Both the position numbers and the translations under genes were made by a program. From the NCBI GenBank assembly GCA_003550305.1, contig QKYT01000198.1:16727-44769 (forward strand): 28,043 nt of DNA. Direction: 5' to 3'. Shown piece after piece: positions 8,315 to 17,310 of the stretch. The notes beneath the pieces are model-generated. The model made no database searches. It saw only the letters and a list, made by a program, of their open reading frames with translations, and was not told where the DNA came from. The stretch is from Glomus cerebriforme. Its lineage: Eukaryota; Glomeromycota; Glomeromycetes; Glomerales; Glomeraceae. Within the stretch, counting starts at the first letter, position 1. Every line of letters starts with the position of its first letter.

Positions 8315-10663
8315 ATGAAACTAGAATTACACGAATATCAAATTAAGGCTGCCCAAGAGTTAGCCAATCGCTACATTGATTATCAAAATAACCCTGATAA
8401 ACCAAAGAATGAAAAAGGAGAAATTATCCCCATTATTCTTACTCTTGCCAGTATTACAGGGAGTGGTAAAACTGCCATTCTTGCTAAAACTGTCAATAAT
8501 ATTTTTGACTACTATACTAATGTTAAACCCATTATCTTTTGATTAGGTTACAGCAAAGTAATTGTTGAACAAACTTTAAATAAACTTAGTGATATAAAAG
8601 GGTATAAATCGTTTATTTTAACTTCCGAAGTTAAATCTTTTGCAGATATAAACAGCGGAGATATTGAAGAAGTAAATGTGCCTTTGATTTATGTAGATAC
8701 AGTGCAAAAATTCAATGCTCGTTCGGAAAAGGACAGGAGAATTTATCAAATTGAAGCAGATAAAGAAAACCAATCCAAATGAAATCTAATTGTCAATAGA
8801 ACAACTAATGAAAGCATAAAAAGACCCTTAGTAATCATCTATGATGAAGGACACCATTTATCCAACCAGCAAGTAGATAAAATCTTAGAATTAAGTCCCC
8901 AAGGAATAATTTTGGCATCTGGAACTCCGGTTTATTCAGTGAGATTAAACAGTTATGTAAAGCAATTAGAAAGTTTAAATTATAAACTAGAAACCCATGT
9001 TCCGGTTCGTAAAGTAACTGATAAACAAATGATTAAACATACCATTGCCTTAGGAGGTTATAACTCCCCCATGGAAGAAATGGTGAATGAAATATTGCGA
9101 GATTTAAGGAAATTAGAAAAACTAACCCAAAGTTATCATAATTTAAAACGCCCCAAAGTAATTTATGTTTGTAAAACCAATGTTCTAGAAATTGACCATT
9201 TCGAAAGAGACAATATTGAAAATCCTTTTGAACAAAGAAAAGCCCCACCAATTTTAATTTGAAAACATTTAAGAAGTCAAGGAGTTCCAGCAAATGATAT
9301 TGTCGTTTATGCTGATATTGAAGTTTCTAAGGATGAGCGTTATTCACTGAAAGAGGAATTCAAAAGAAATTTATTCGGTAAAAATGGAGCCAAGGACAAT
9401 ACTTATGAAAGATTTATTGAAAGTGATTTTCAACACATTATTTTTAATCGTTCCTTAGCGGAAGGCTGGGATAATCCTTATGTCTATATCGCTTACATTG
9501 ATAAAACTATTGGTAGCGAAGTTGCCGTTGAGCAAATAATTGGTCGAGTTTTGCGACAACCTAATTGTCATTATTATGAAAGTGAAGAACTAAATAAAGC
9601 TTATTTTCATATTCGAGTCGATGAAGATAAAGTGTTTCGAAAGATTATTGATGATTTAAGAAGTCGTTTAGAAGGAGAAGGATCACCCGTAAAAGTTAGG
9701 GAAGAAAAATTAGTTGATAAAATAGATGTTCCGCCAAAATCAGAAAAAACTTGGAGAGTTCCCTATTTAAGTTGAAATACTGAACATATTAAGAACAAGT
9801 TGCAAAGCATCGTTGATAGCATTCCTAACGATTGACCTCCGGAGAAAACTATCAATAAAGGAACCAGACAATGAACCGAGTATAAATTAAATGACCAAAA
9901 CATAATTCAACCAGAAATAAGAAAAGAAGATTTTGCTTACACTAATAAAGTCAGAGCAAGAGTGGTTCTTCAACGAGCGGTGATTGACCAAAACTCAAAA
10001 GTATGAAACATTGTGGAAGATTGAGTGAGTAAGTTTGATGCTCTAATTGGTTGAGGCTCCGAAGCCGATCATGAATTAAGAAACTATGCTAACCAATTAG
10101 TCAGAACCTATCTTGATGAAATGATTTTAAAAGTTAGACCAAATAAACCTTATGAAATAGGAAGCATTAAAGTGGAAAGAGATGAAACTAAATGTCACAA
10201 TTTCAAAAATGCTCTTCATTCCAAGTATAGTAATTTAAATGGTTTAGAAATTAAAACCGCTTATGCTTTGGATAGTCTAGGAATTAATTGATGTCGTAAT
10301 CCTACTTTTTCGGGTTATGGAATTGAACTAATTGACGAAGGCTCTACCGCTACTTTTTATCCTGATTTTTTACTATGACCAAGCAATGATACAACAATTT
10401 GTTTAGAGGCAACTGGAGAACATTTAGAGAGAGATAAATTAGAACGGAAATTAGTCCGAATTTATGAACCAGCTGTGGAGATGATTGACCCTGCCCCAAA
10501 AAATGTTTATGCGATAGTTATTGTTCAGTGTGGTAATCCATTGAAAGGAGAAGAGATTTATTTTCGAGTATGGTATCGGAAAAGAAAATTTGAAGAGATA
10601 AAGAATATTGAGGTTAAAAATATAGGTGAAGCAGTAAGAGTAATGTTGAGCGATTGTTTGTAG
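8315..10663 (+). CDS. res: Type III restriction subunit Res (SF2 helicase/translocase plus nuclease domain)
   Basis: 782 aa with TGA as Trp. Res uses ATP to move or signal along DNA and cuts when two unmethylated sites are found; it works only in complex with Mod. SF2 motifs are in order: Walker A TGSGKT near residues 48-53, DEGHH near 176-180, SGTP near 206, and motif VI QIIGRVLRQ near 408-416. The C-terminal nuclease region has PDF at 683-685, followed by LEATG with Glu698. The Lys expected two residues after this Glu is Thr700, so the PD-(D/E)XK triad looks incomplete. AAGGA precedes the start by about 10 bp, and the gene begins 3 bp after mod. Size is slightly below the usual 900-1000 aa. 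Confidence 0.92.
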
Positions 10664-10700
10664 TTCATAAACTATAACTATTTTTTTGCTAAAATATATA

Positions 10701-10722
10701 TATAAACATATCTATATAAACA
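10701..10722 (+). repeat. 22-bp inverted repeat, left copy (upstream of the 90-aa zinc ORF)
   Basis: Matches the reverse complement of 11021-11042 at all 22 positions. Within it the motif ATAAACAT occurs twice with a 14-bp period, and the second copy runs into the start codon of the following ORF. It could be the end of a nested mini-element or a pair of operator sites. Confidence 0.85.
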
Positions 10723-10994
10723 TGTTCAAAGAGGTTCCTAATTTAGAGAAGAGTTGTTATCAGTGTCGCAATAAGATAACAGTCAAATACATTTATCCAA
10801 AAAAAACTTATTCTAACAAAAACAATTGAGAATGGTGAACGGAAGACAAGAAAAATAAAGATAAGTTTATTTGTGATAACTGTTTACTTAATCTCTACAA
10901 CAACAAAAAAACAGAATACTTAAAAAGTGTTAAAAATGCTACCAAACGGAACACGATGCGGAATTATATCTGTAAAATTAGAGGCAACTACTAA
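10722..10994 (+). CDS. Small Cys-pair protein (90 aa), transposon passenger, unknown function
   Basis: 90 aa with two TGA-Trp codons (NNWEWW). Two Cys pairs, CYQC near residue 14 and CDNC near residue 53, are spaced like a zinc ribbon or an HNH-type knuckle, but no HNH catalytic residues are visible. The protein is strongly basic (many Lys, Asn, Tyr), suggesting nucleic-acid binding. It sits between res and the transposase, framed by 22-bp inverted repeats. The left repeat overlaps the ATG, so any protein binding the repeat would control this gene. No Shine-Dalgarno sequence is visible, so the transcript may be nearly leaderless. No family recognised. Confidence 0.5.
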
Positions 10995-11020
10995 CCAATT
11001 TTATTTTTTAACTCTTTATG

Positions 11021-11042
11021 TGTTTATATAGATATGTTTATA
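11021..11042 (-). repeat. 22-bp inverted repeat, right copy (overlaps the first possible transposase start)
   Basis: Reverse complement of 10701-10722. The ATG at 11034 lies inside it. If a protein binds both copies, the small zinc ORF and the transposase would be controlled together. Confidence 0.85.
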
Positions 11043-12005
11043 AATAAGAAACAAATCAGTATGAAATTAGAACCCTTTCAGATAGTCAAATTGCACCAAA
11101 CAGGAATTTCTCACTATAAAATAGGAGTAATCTACCAAAGAAGTGAAAGAACTATTTATCGCTGGAAGAAAGGAGATAAAGGAAACAAAAGGAAATTAGG
11201 AAGAAAGACCATAATTAGCGAAAGTATTCTAGTTATATTGCTTTCTTATGTAGAAAAAAACAACACCAGAACTCAGCAAGAGATGTCAGACTATATTTAC
11301 AAGGAGACTGGAGTAATGATTAGTCAACAAATCATCTCTTATACTTTAAGAAAAAATAAGATTACAAGGAAAAAGATAACTTATCACTACTATGAGAGAT
11401 CAGATGAGAAAATAAAAGAATTTAAAGAGGAAGTAAAACCTTTGCTAAATTTACCTATTTATGCTCTCGATGAATGTTCTTTTAGATTAGGCGAATCACC
11501 AAGATATGCTTATTCTACTAAAGGGCAGAGGGCAGTTTCCCAAAGAATGGGCAAAAGAAGCATTAGTTACACCTTAATTCTTTGTATTCAAAATATAAGT
11601 AAAAATGGAGTGTTTGGTTATGAACTAATTGAGGGAGGAGCAAAAAGTAAAGAGTTTCATAGATTTCTTTCTAAATTTGACTGGAAAGATAAAGAAAATT
11701 TTCTTTTACTAGACAATGCCCGAGTTCATCGAGCAACTAAAAGTTGTGAGAAGTTAGGTTTGTCCACCATTAGAGATTTGTTAGTGAATAAAAGAATAGA
11801 ACCTAAGCATCTGCCTCCTTATACTCCGGAATTGAACCCTACTGAATTATGTTTTAACTTCTTACGGCAACAAATAGAAAAGTATAAGCCTAGAACTAAG
11901 AAAGATTTAGAAATGATAATTGCTAAAATAATAGATATACTCAATCAGAAAGACATGACCAAGTTTTTTAGGAAATGTTTTGAGACTGACATTAATTTTT
12001 TGTAG
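11034..12005 (+). CDS. IS630-family transposase (DDE), complete
   Basis: 323 aa from ATG 11034; ATG 11061 (MKLEPFQIV...) is an equally likely start and gives a typical IS630 N-terminus of 314 aa. An N-terminal helix-turn-helix (GISHYKIGVIYQRSERTIYRWKKG) is followed by a second DNA-binding region. The DDE catalytic core has ALDECS near residue 147, LLDNARVHRA near 226-235 and the signature PPYTPELNPTE near 261-271. Length and motifs look intact. Both Trp codons are TGG, so unlike its neighbours it would translate under the standard code, possibly a trace of wider host range. The stop codon lies inside the right terminal repeat. It presumably mobilises the whole 6.1-kb element with insertion at TA. 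Confidence 0.95.
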   Translation: MFINKKQISMKLEPFQIVKLHQTGISHYKIGVIYQRSERTIYRWKKGDKGNKRKLGRKTIISESILVILLSYVEKNNTRTQQEMSDYIYKETGVMISQQIISYTLRKNKITRKKITYHYYERSDEKIKEFKEEVKPLLNLPIYALDECSFRLGESPRYAYSTKGQRAVSQRMGKRSISYTLILCIQNISKNGVFGYELIEGGAKSKEFHRFLSKFDWKDKENFLLLDNARVHRATKSCEKLGLSTIRDLLVNKRIEPKHLPPYTPELNPTELCFNFLRQQIEKYKPRTKKDLEMIIAKIIDILNQKDMTKFFRKCFETDINFL

Positions 12006-12013
12006 AGTAATAA
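11983..12013 (-). repeat. Right terminal inverted repeat of the transposon (31 bp)
   Basis: Perfect inverted copy of 5879-5909. It includes the last codons and stop of the transposase, and is followed by the TA target copy at 12014-12015. Confidence 0.92.
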
Positions 12014-12302
12014 TATCTTTAACTTCTTTGAGTAGTTTTTTTAAAGATTTTTCCTCATTAGGTAAATGTCAGAAAACTGACTCCAAAACAGGACTACTCT
12101 CCCAGGCTCGAAACTCCTCCTCAAACAACAAAATATTTTCCTTTTTTAAAACTTCCTGGTAAGACAGGTAAATTAAGGGCTGAATGAAGGCATGGTCGAG
12201 AACTCTTTCACCCATTTTTTTATAAAAAAACTTTACTACCGATAAGGGATTTAATTTTAAGTGTTTAATTTTCTTGGGACGGGGATTAGTTAGTTTTGGC
12301 AT
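12014..12302 (-). pseudogene. Panacea (DUF4065) domain protein, 5' part, split by the transposon
   Basis: Starts at ATG 12302 and is open through the transposon end; read-through within the element stops at 11907-11909. About 96 residues belong to the original gene. They resemble the N-terminal Panacea (SocA-like, DUF4065) core: a helix with IQPLIYLSY and the motif FRAWESSPVLESVF, where family members typically have AW-x-x-GPV. TGA near 12068 is Trp. Panacea proteins commonly act as antitoxins or as adaptors (established knowledge of the family). The remaining third is at 5713-5876, followed without a gap by a broken partner gene. The short product encoded now ends in transposon sequence and is probably non-functional. 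Confidence 0.78.
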
Positions 12303-12760
12303 AATTTCAAGGCAAGTTATATAATAATTTTAAGTTTTTATTTCATTTTCTCAAACAAAGTTTATAAAACTAAATTAAGATAAAACTTAATAAAACATTA
12401 TATAATATATAAAACTATATTAAAAGACATATGAGGTTATGGCAAAGAAACAATTTAAAAAACAAAAGTTCCGGTCCCTTAAAGGGACAAAATAAACTAA
12501 TGAGTTCCCTTTCTCTATCCTTACTTTGTAAGAATACAGTATTAACATTCGCTTAGTGAGGATAGTCTTTCCCTTATAGAGGCAATCCCAGCCAAAAGAG
12601 GTAAAGAATATTCTATCCAACTTATTAAAGTTGGGAGTATTATATTCAGGTTAGTTCTTTACTAATTACCCTAATTTGAGTATTATAATAAAAAAGTAAT
12701 TGGTAGCAAGTTATCAGGCTTAAAGATAGCAAAATTAATACTTTTTAATATTATAAACAT
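12303..12760. other. Non-coding stretch with several stem-loops; possible structured RNA
   Basis: 458 bp without a credible gene. 12303-12430 is very A/T-rich and would hold the Panacea promoter. From 12474 the base composition rises and inverted repeats cluster: GTCCC/GGGAC (12474-12478 with 12484-12488), a 10-bp stem with one G-U pair (12515-12524 with 12556-12565), and CCAACTT/AAGTTGG (12617-12623 with 12628-12634). An 18-codon ORF starting at 12439 overlaps the first hairpin. I compared it mentally with tmRNA, RNase P RNA, SRP RNA and common riboswitches and found no match. It may be a small RNA or a leader of the downstream genes. Confidence 0.3.
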
Positions 12761-13387
12761 ATGGTAAAACACGAATATATAAACTTAAATAAAAAACCCA
12801 TTGAAATAGTTCAAGAGTTAAAAGTTGAAAATGAAATTAAAAAATCTCCTTTATCTCCGGCTGCCCGAGGTAAAGTAGTTAATAAAAGTGGCAGTAATTA
12901 TGTCAGTGATAATAAAGATGATTATGGACCTTGCCGAAACTCGCTCTGTGGTTGTGGTTGTTCCTCTTATACTTGCACTTGTAAAAGTGATGGCATGTGA
13001 ATTGGAGATAGAAACAATGGATTTATGGCTTATTCGGCTTCTGGCAGAAAAGGAAACGGAAAAGCGAGCGGGCAAGTTAGTTACTCATTATTTAGTAGAA
13101 AAGATAGCGAGGGCGAAGGAAAGTTTTTAAGTAATGAAGTTGGTGGTTCAGTTAGAAAAAGTGGTGCTAAAGTTCAAGCGAGATTTGATTTAGCAAATGT
13201 CAAATCAGATGGAGTTCAGGCAAGAGTTGGAGTTGGTGTTGATACTGGTGTATCGTGAGAGAATGGCTTTGAGGCTAAGGCAATCGGATTTGGTTTTAGT
13301 GTCGATGATGACCAAGTGGGGGTAAGTACACCAGTGGGAGAAATAAAAGTTAATAAAGACAAATTTGATGATTGTATTATTCAGTAA
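12761..13387 (+). CDS. Gly/Ala-rich protein with Cys-rich N-terminal segment, unknown function
   Basis: 208 aa with TGA at 12998 and 13256 as Trp. Residues 1-55 are charged. Around residues 59-74 there is a Cys-dense stretch (CRNSLCGCGCSSYTCTC). From residue 85 the protein is built of short Ser/Gly/Ala/Lys alternations, likely beta strands, ending in VGVGVDTGVS and VGVSTPVGEIKV. The C-terminal style recalls small proteins of unknown function I remember from fungi and other eukaryotes, but I cannot confirm this without a search. No signal peptide or membrane helix. It is the first of three closely spaced genes; the next ATG is 21 bp after its stop. No Shine-Dalgarno; TATAAACAT lies directly before the start, as in front of the 90-aa transposon ORF. 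Confidence 0.6.
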
Positions 13388-13408
13388 GAGATAAGAAAAT
13401 AAGGTTTT

Positions 13409-13690
13409 ATGGAACTGTCAACAATTTTGGTGATTTTTCTTTTCCCTCTTACCCTTTTTATTGTTGTTTGAACTTACTATGGCATGTATAAAATACTTAC
13501 TGCCAAGTGTTCGGTTTGTGGTTTAAAGTTGGAAGGAAATAGGTTATGAGAAGCAATAAAATTTGGTTATACACCTTGAAAAAAGCGATGAAGTTCCAAG
13601 CAGGTTTGTATGGTTTGTAAAAAAAAAAAGAGATTAATTCAACAAATTCATAAAAACTTACAAAACTCAATATTAAATACATATGACTAA
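13409..13690 (+). CDS. Small membrane-anchored zinc-ribbon protein, unknown function
   Basis: 93 aa, readable only with TGA as Trp (four codons). An N-terminal hydrophobic helix (about residues 4-26, ILVIFLFPLTLFIVV) is followed by a Lys-rich soluble part with two Cys pairs, CSVC near 34-37 and CMVC near 68-71, spaced as a zinc ribbon. The C-terminus is basic. An AAGG sequence lies shortly before the ATG. Its 3' end overlaps the next gene by 8 bp, so it belongs to the same operon as the genes on both sides. It could anchor or recruit its neighbours at the membrane; no family recognised. Confidence 0.6.
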
Positions 13691-14306
13691 AAACAACAAT
13701 TTAATTCCCCTAGTGGAAAACACAAAAAAAGTTGAGGAAGTTAAATATATTGAAAATGAAGTTCCCTCCTGGGAAGAGTTTGAGAAAAATTGACAAGTGG
13801 ATGACAAGGTGGAAAATAGTTATAAGAGTGAATTTAATGATTGAGATAAATCTGCTAGTTATGGTNCGGGGAATAGCCAAAGTTATTCTGATAACAGTGA
13901 TGAGGCAAAAAGAGCAAGACACGNAGGAAAGGCTATTGTTANTGGAACTACTAGCATTCTTGCAAAGGCGGCGGGTNCGGCGGGTTATGTTGCTTCTGCC
14001 GCAGTTGGAAATGCTGCAAGAATTGTGGGCGAGATAGGTAAAAATTTAACTGATGATGAAGATTGGAANGATGCTTGAAAATACACCAGTGAATTAGGAC
14101 AAGATATGATGTGAGGAGGAGCGTTAGGAGGTATAACAGATTCAATAGCACCGGCTCTTAAAAATTCTAACAGTGTTTTTGTGAATTTATTAAAAGAATG
14201 TAGCGAGANATCAGAAGGGAGAGATGCTTCGATGATAAAATTCCACGAAGCTCATNGAGTTATGGGTAAAGTTTATTGTGACCTTTGTGATGTGTGTAAG
14301 TCCTAG
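13683..14306 (+). CDS. Acidic protein with Ala/Gly-rich central region, unknown function
   Basis: 207 aa with TGA as Trp at four sites. Residues 1-75 are acidic and hydrophilic with repeated Trp/Tyr/Ser. Residues about 88-115 are Ala/Gly/Val-rich (SILAKAAG, GYVASAAVGNAA) and could form a membrane-inserting or amphipathic helix; a second Gly-rich hydrophobic segment (MMWGGALGGI) follows near 144. The C-terminus has CDLCDVC, a possible metal site. The start overlaps the previous gene by 8 bp. Seven Ns lie inside, whereas the preceding 8 kb has none, so the polymorphism boundary falls within this gene. The overall look is that of an effector or a membrane-active protein, but this is only an impression. 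Confidence 0.6.
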
Positions 14307-14331
14307 ATAAATTAAGATGAAGTTAAAAAAA

Positions 14332-14350
14332 AGGGGACAGAATGTCCCCT
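14332..14350. terminator. Rho-independent terminator, strongest on the minus strand
   Basis: Perfect 8-bp stem AGGGGACA/TGTCCCCT with a 3-base loop. On the minus strand it is followed by a run of eight U, which fits termination of transcripts coming from ligA. It also lies 25 bp after the stop of the plus-strand gene ending at 14306, so it may serve both sides. Confidence 0.75.
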
Positions 14351-14698
14351 CTTGACTTCTAATTTTAATTAGATTTATTTTTTTTCTAGCAGTCATTTTT
14401 TTGCTGTTTTTAAAATTTGGTATAGTGGTGGTTCTTGTTATGGTCTCTCCATTATTGTTGAAAAGTAGGCAAAGTTGACAGAGTTTAAAATTAATTGGAG
14501 TGGGTTTGTTTGGAGTTTTTTTCTACTTAACTTGTTGTTTATGAATAGAGGGAGGAACAGAATTATTTTTCAAAAGGCATTTAAACAATTTTTTTCTCTC
14601 TTTGATAGTGGATTTACTAGGAGCAATAGTGATTTTTTTAGTTTTATATCTTTTTTGTTTAGGTTATTCTGACTCAATATAAGTTAAGATTAATAATT
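14351..14698. other. Intergenic, no gene recognised
   Basis: About 350 bp of A/T-rich DNA between the terminator and the 3' end of ligA. Short open stretches occur on both strands (one on the minus strand contains a CxxC), but none has a start codon, ribosome binding site and protein-like composition together. It may be decayed coding DNA. Confidence 0.3.
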
Positions 14699-16438
<1,740 letters not shown>

Positions 16439-16523
16439 AAAAAGAGCAAAAGACTATTAATAATAGCAAAGAACGGGAAAGGGGATAAAGCAAACAACTA
16501 CTATAATTTTTTCTTTTTTTNCA

Positions 16524-16832
16524 TTATTCTTGTTTAGTAAAGGGCAAAACGCTAACAAAAGTTCTTTCCCGNCGGGCTTGATTTTGATAAAATTTTACTA
16601 TCCCATCGTATTTAGCATGAATGGTATAATCTTTTCCAAAATAAACTCCTGCTCCTCCTTTATATTTAGTTCCTCGTTGCCGAACAATAATGTTCCCGCT
16701 CCGAACTTTCTCTCCCCCAAATTTTTTTACTCCTAAACGTTTGGAGTGAGAATCGTGGCTCCGGTTAGTGGAAGCCGAACCGCCTCCTTTTTTGTGGGCA
16801 AAAAATTGTAAATCTAACTTGAATACTGGCAT
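16524..16832 (-). CDS. rpmA: 50S ribosomal protein L27
   Basis: 102 aa, complete. L27 reaches the peptidyl-transferase centre of the large ribosomal subunit. The sequence is unmistakable ([20 protein letters not shown], later [19 protein letters not shown]). The N-terminus [16 protein letters not shown] has the extension found in Firmicutes and Mollicutes, where a Prp-type cysteine protease cuts after the QFFA segment to expose mature L27. The usual neighbours rplU and prp are not next to it here, so the common L21-Prp-L27 operon is broken up. ligA follows 85 bp downstream on the same strand. Confidence 0.97.
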   Translation of the reverse strand: MPVFKLDLQFFAHKKGGGSASTNRSHDSHSKRLGVKKFGGEKVRSGNIIVRQRGTKYKGGAGVYFGKDYTIHAKYDGIVKFYQNQAXRERTFVSVLPFTKQE

Positions 16833-16919
16833 ATATTAATATTTTTTAAAAATGGGGCAGGCATATATAGATTTTAAGCAAGTAAGGAAAAAATTTTAAA
16901 AAGGTTTTTTAAGTATTCC

Positions 16920-17102
16920 CTAGTATATTCCTTTATAAACTAGTATTATTCACATTATTATTAAAAGAATTAAAAAGGCAAAAGAGATATATAGACCAAA
17001 CTTTTTCTTTCAAACAAAAAAGGCAATTAAAGAAGCGAATAAAACTATGATAAAAAAAATACATAAAGTAAAGAAGCGAACTATTCATTGATATCCTTGC
17101 AT
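16920..17102 (-). CDS. Small two-helix membrane protein (60 aa), unknown function
   Basis: Found only under table 4: three TGA codons encode Trp. The 60 residues hold two strongly hydrophobic segments (about 8-31 and 38-56) separated by a short basic loop (WKKKFG), a typical small double-pass membrane protein, with little outside the membrane. It begins 6 bp after the stop of a 38-aa ORF on the same strand. There is no clear ribosome binding site other than a purine-poor stretch, so coupling to the upstream ORF is likely. The other open frame here, 16933-17124, has a less regular hydrophobic pattern and was judged its shadow. Confidence 0.5.
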
Positions 17103-17108
17103 AGCAAA

Positions 17109-17225
17109 CTACATTATCCGACATGACTCTTTTGGCGGAACTTCAATATTGGCTTTTATTTTGTAATAATTTTCCCAAGAATAATTTGTGCTATTGTAGC
17201 AGTTATTTGCTTTACATTCTGTCAT
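17109..17225 (-). CDS. Very small ORF (38 aa) upstream of the two-helix protein
   Basis: 38 aa rich in Asn, Tyr, Cys and Glu, with three Cys and a VPPKE turn near the C-terminus. It stops 6 bp before the ATG of the 60-aa membrane protein, so it could be a soluble partner or a leader peptide. Upstream lies an A/T palindrome (around 17245-17262) that may carry divergent promoters for this unit and valS. The assignment rests only on position and an uninterrupted frame. Confidence 0.3.
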   Translation of the reverse strand: MTECKANNCYNSTNYSWENYYKIKANIEVPPKESCRIM

Positions 17226-17310
17226 ATGTTTTTTTAATATTTTATATTATATAATATATTTTAGTATTTTTGTAAAAAAGATAGTTAATCATAAATTAAA
17301 ACTTTATTAT

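Larger units (their letters stand above)
5879..12013. mobile_element. 6,135-bp IS630-type transposon carrying a phase-variable type III restriction-modification system
   Basis: Bounded by 31-bp perfect inverted repeats (5879-5909 and 11983-12013) and a TA duplication (5877-5878 and 12014-12015), the target typical of IS630/Tc1/mariner elements. Contents from left: two small Cys-containing ORFs on the minus strand, mod and res on the plus strand, a 90-aa Cys-pair ORF between 22-bp inverted repeats, and an IS630 transposase whose stop codon lies inside the right terminal repeat. The insertion splits a Panacea gene, and its exact removal restores that gene's frame. No second terminal-repeat copy was seen just upstream of the transposase, so the mobile unit appears to be the whole 6.1 kb and not a simple IS of about 1 kb next to unrelated genes. 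No Ns occur inside. Confidence 0.88.

Noticed and set aside
11034..12013. Simple IS630 insertion unrelated to the restriction genes
   Set aside because: The only matching terminal repeat lies 6.1 kb to the left, and excision of the full 6,135 bp restores the Panacea frame exactly.
12420..12620. Minus-strand 66-codon ORF
   Set aside because: No start signal or protein-like pattern; it overlaps the hairpin-rich intergenic segment.
14390..14690. Minus-strand open stretches with a CxxC, possible small protein
   Set aside because: Interrupted by TAG, without start codon or ribosome binding site.
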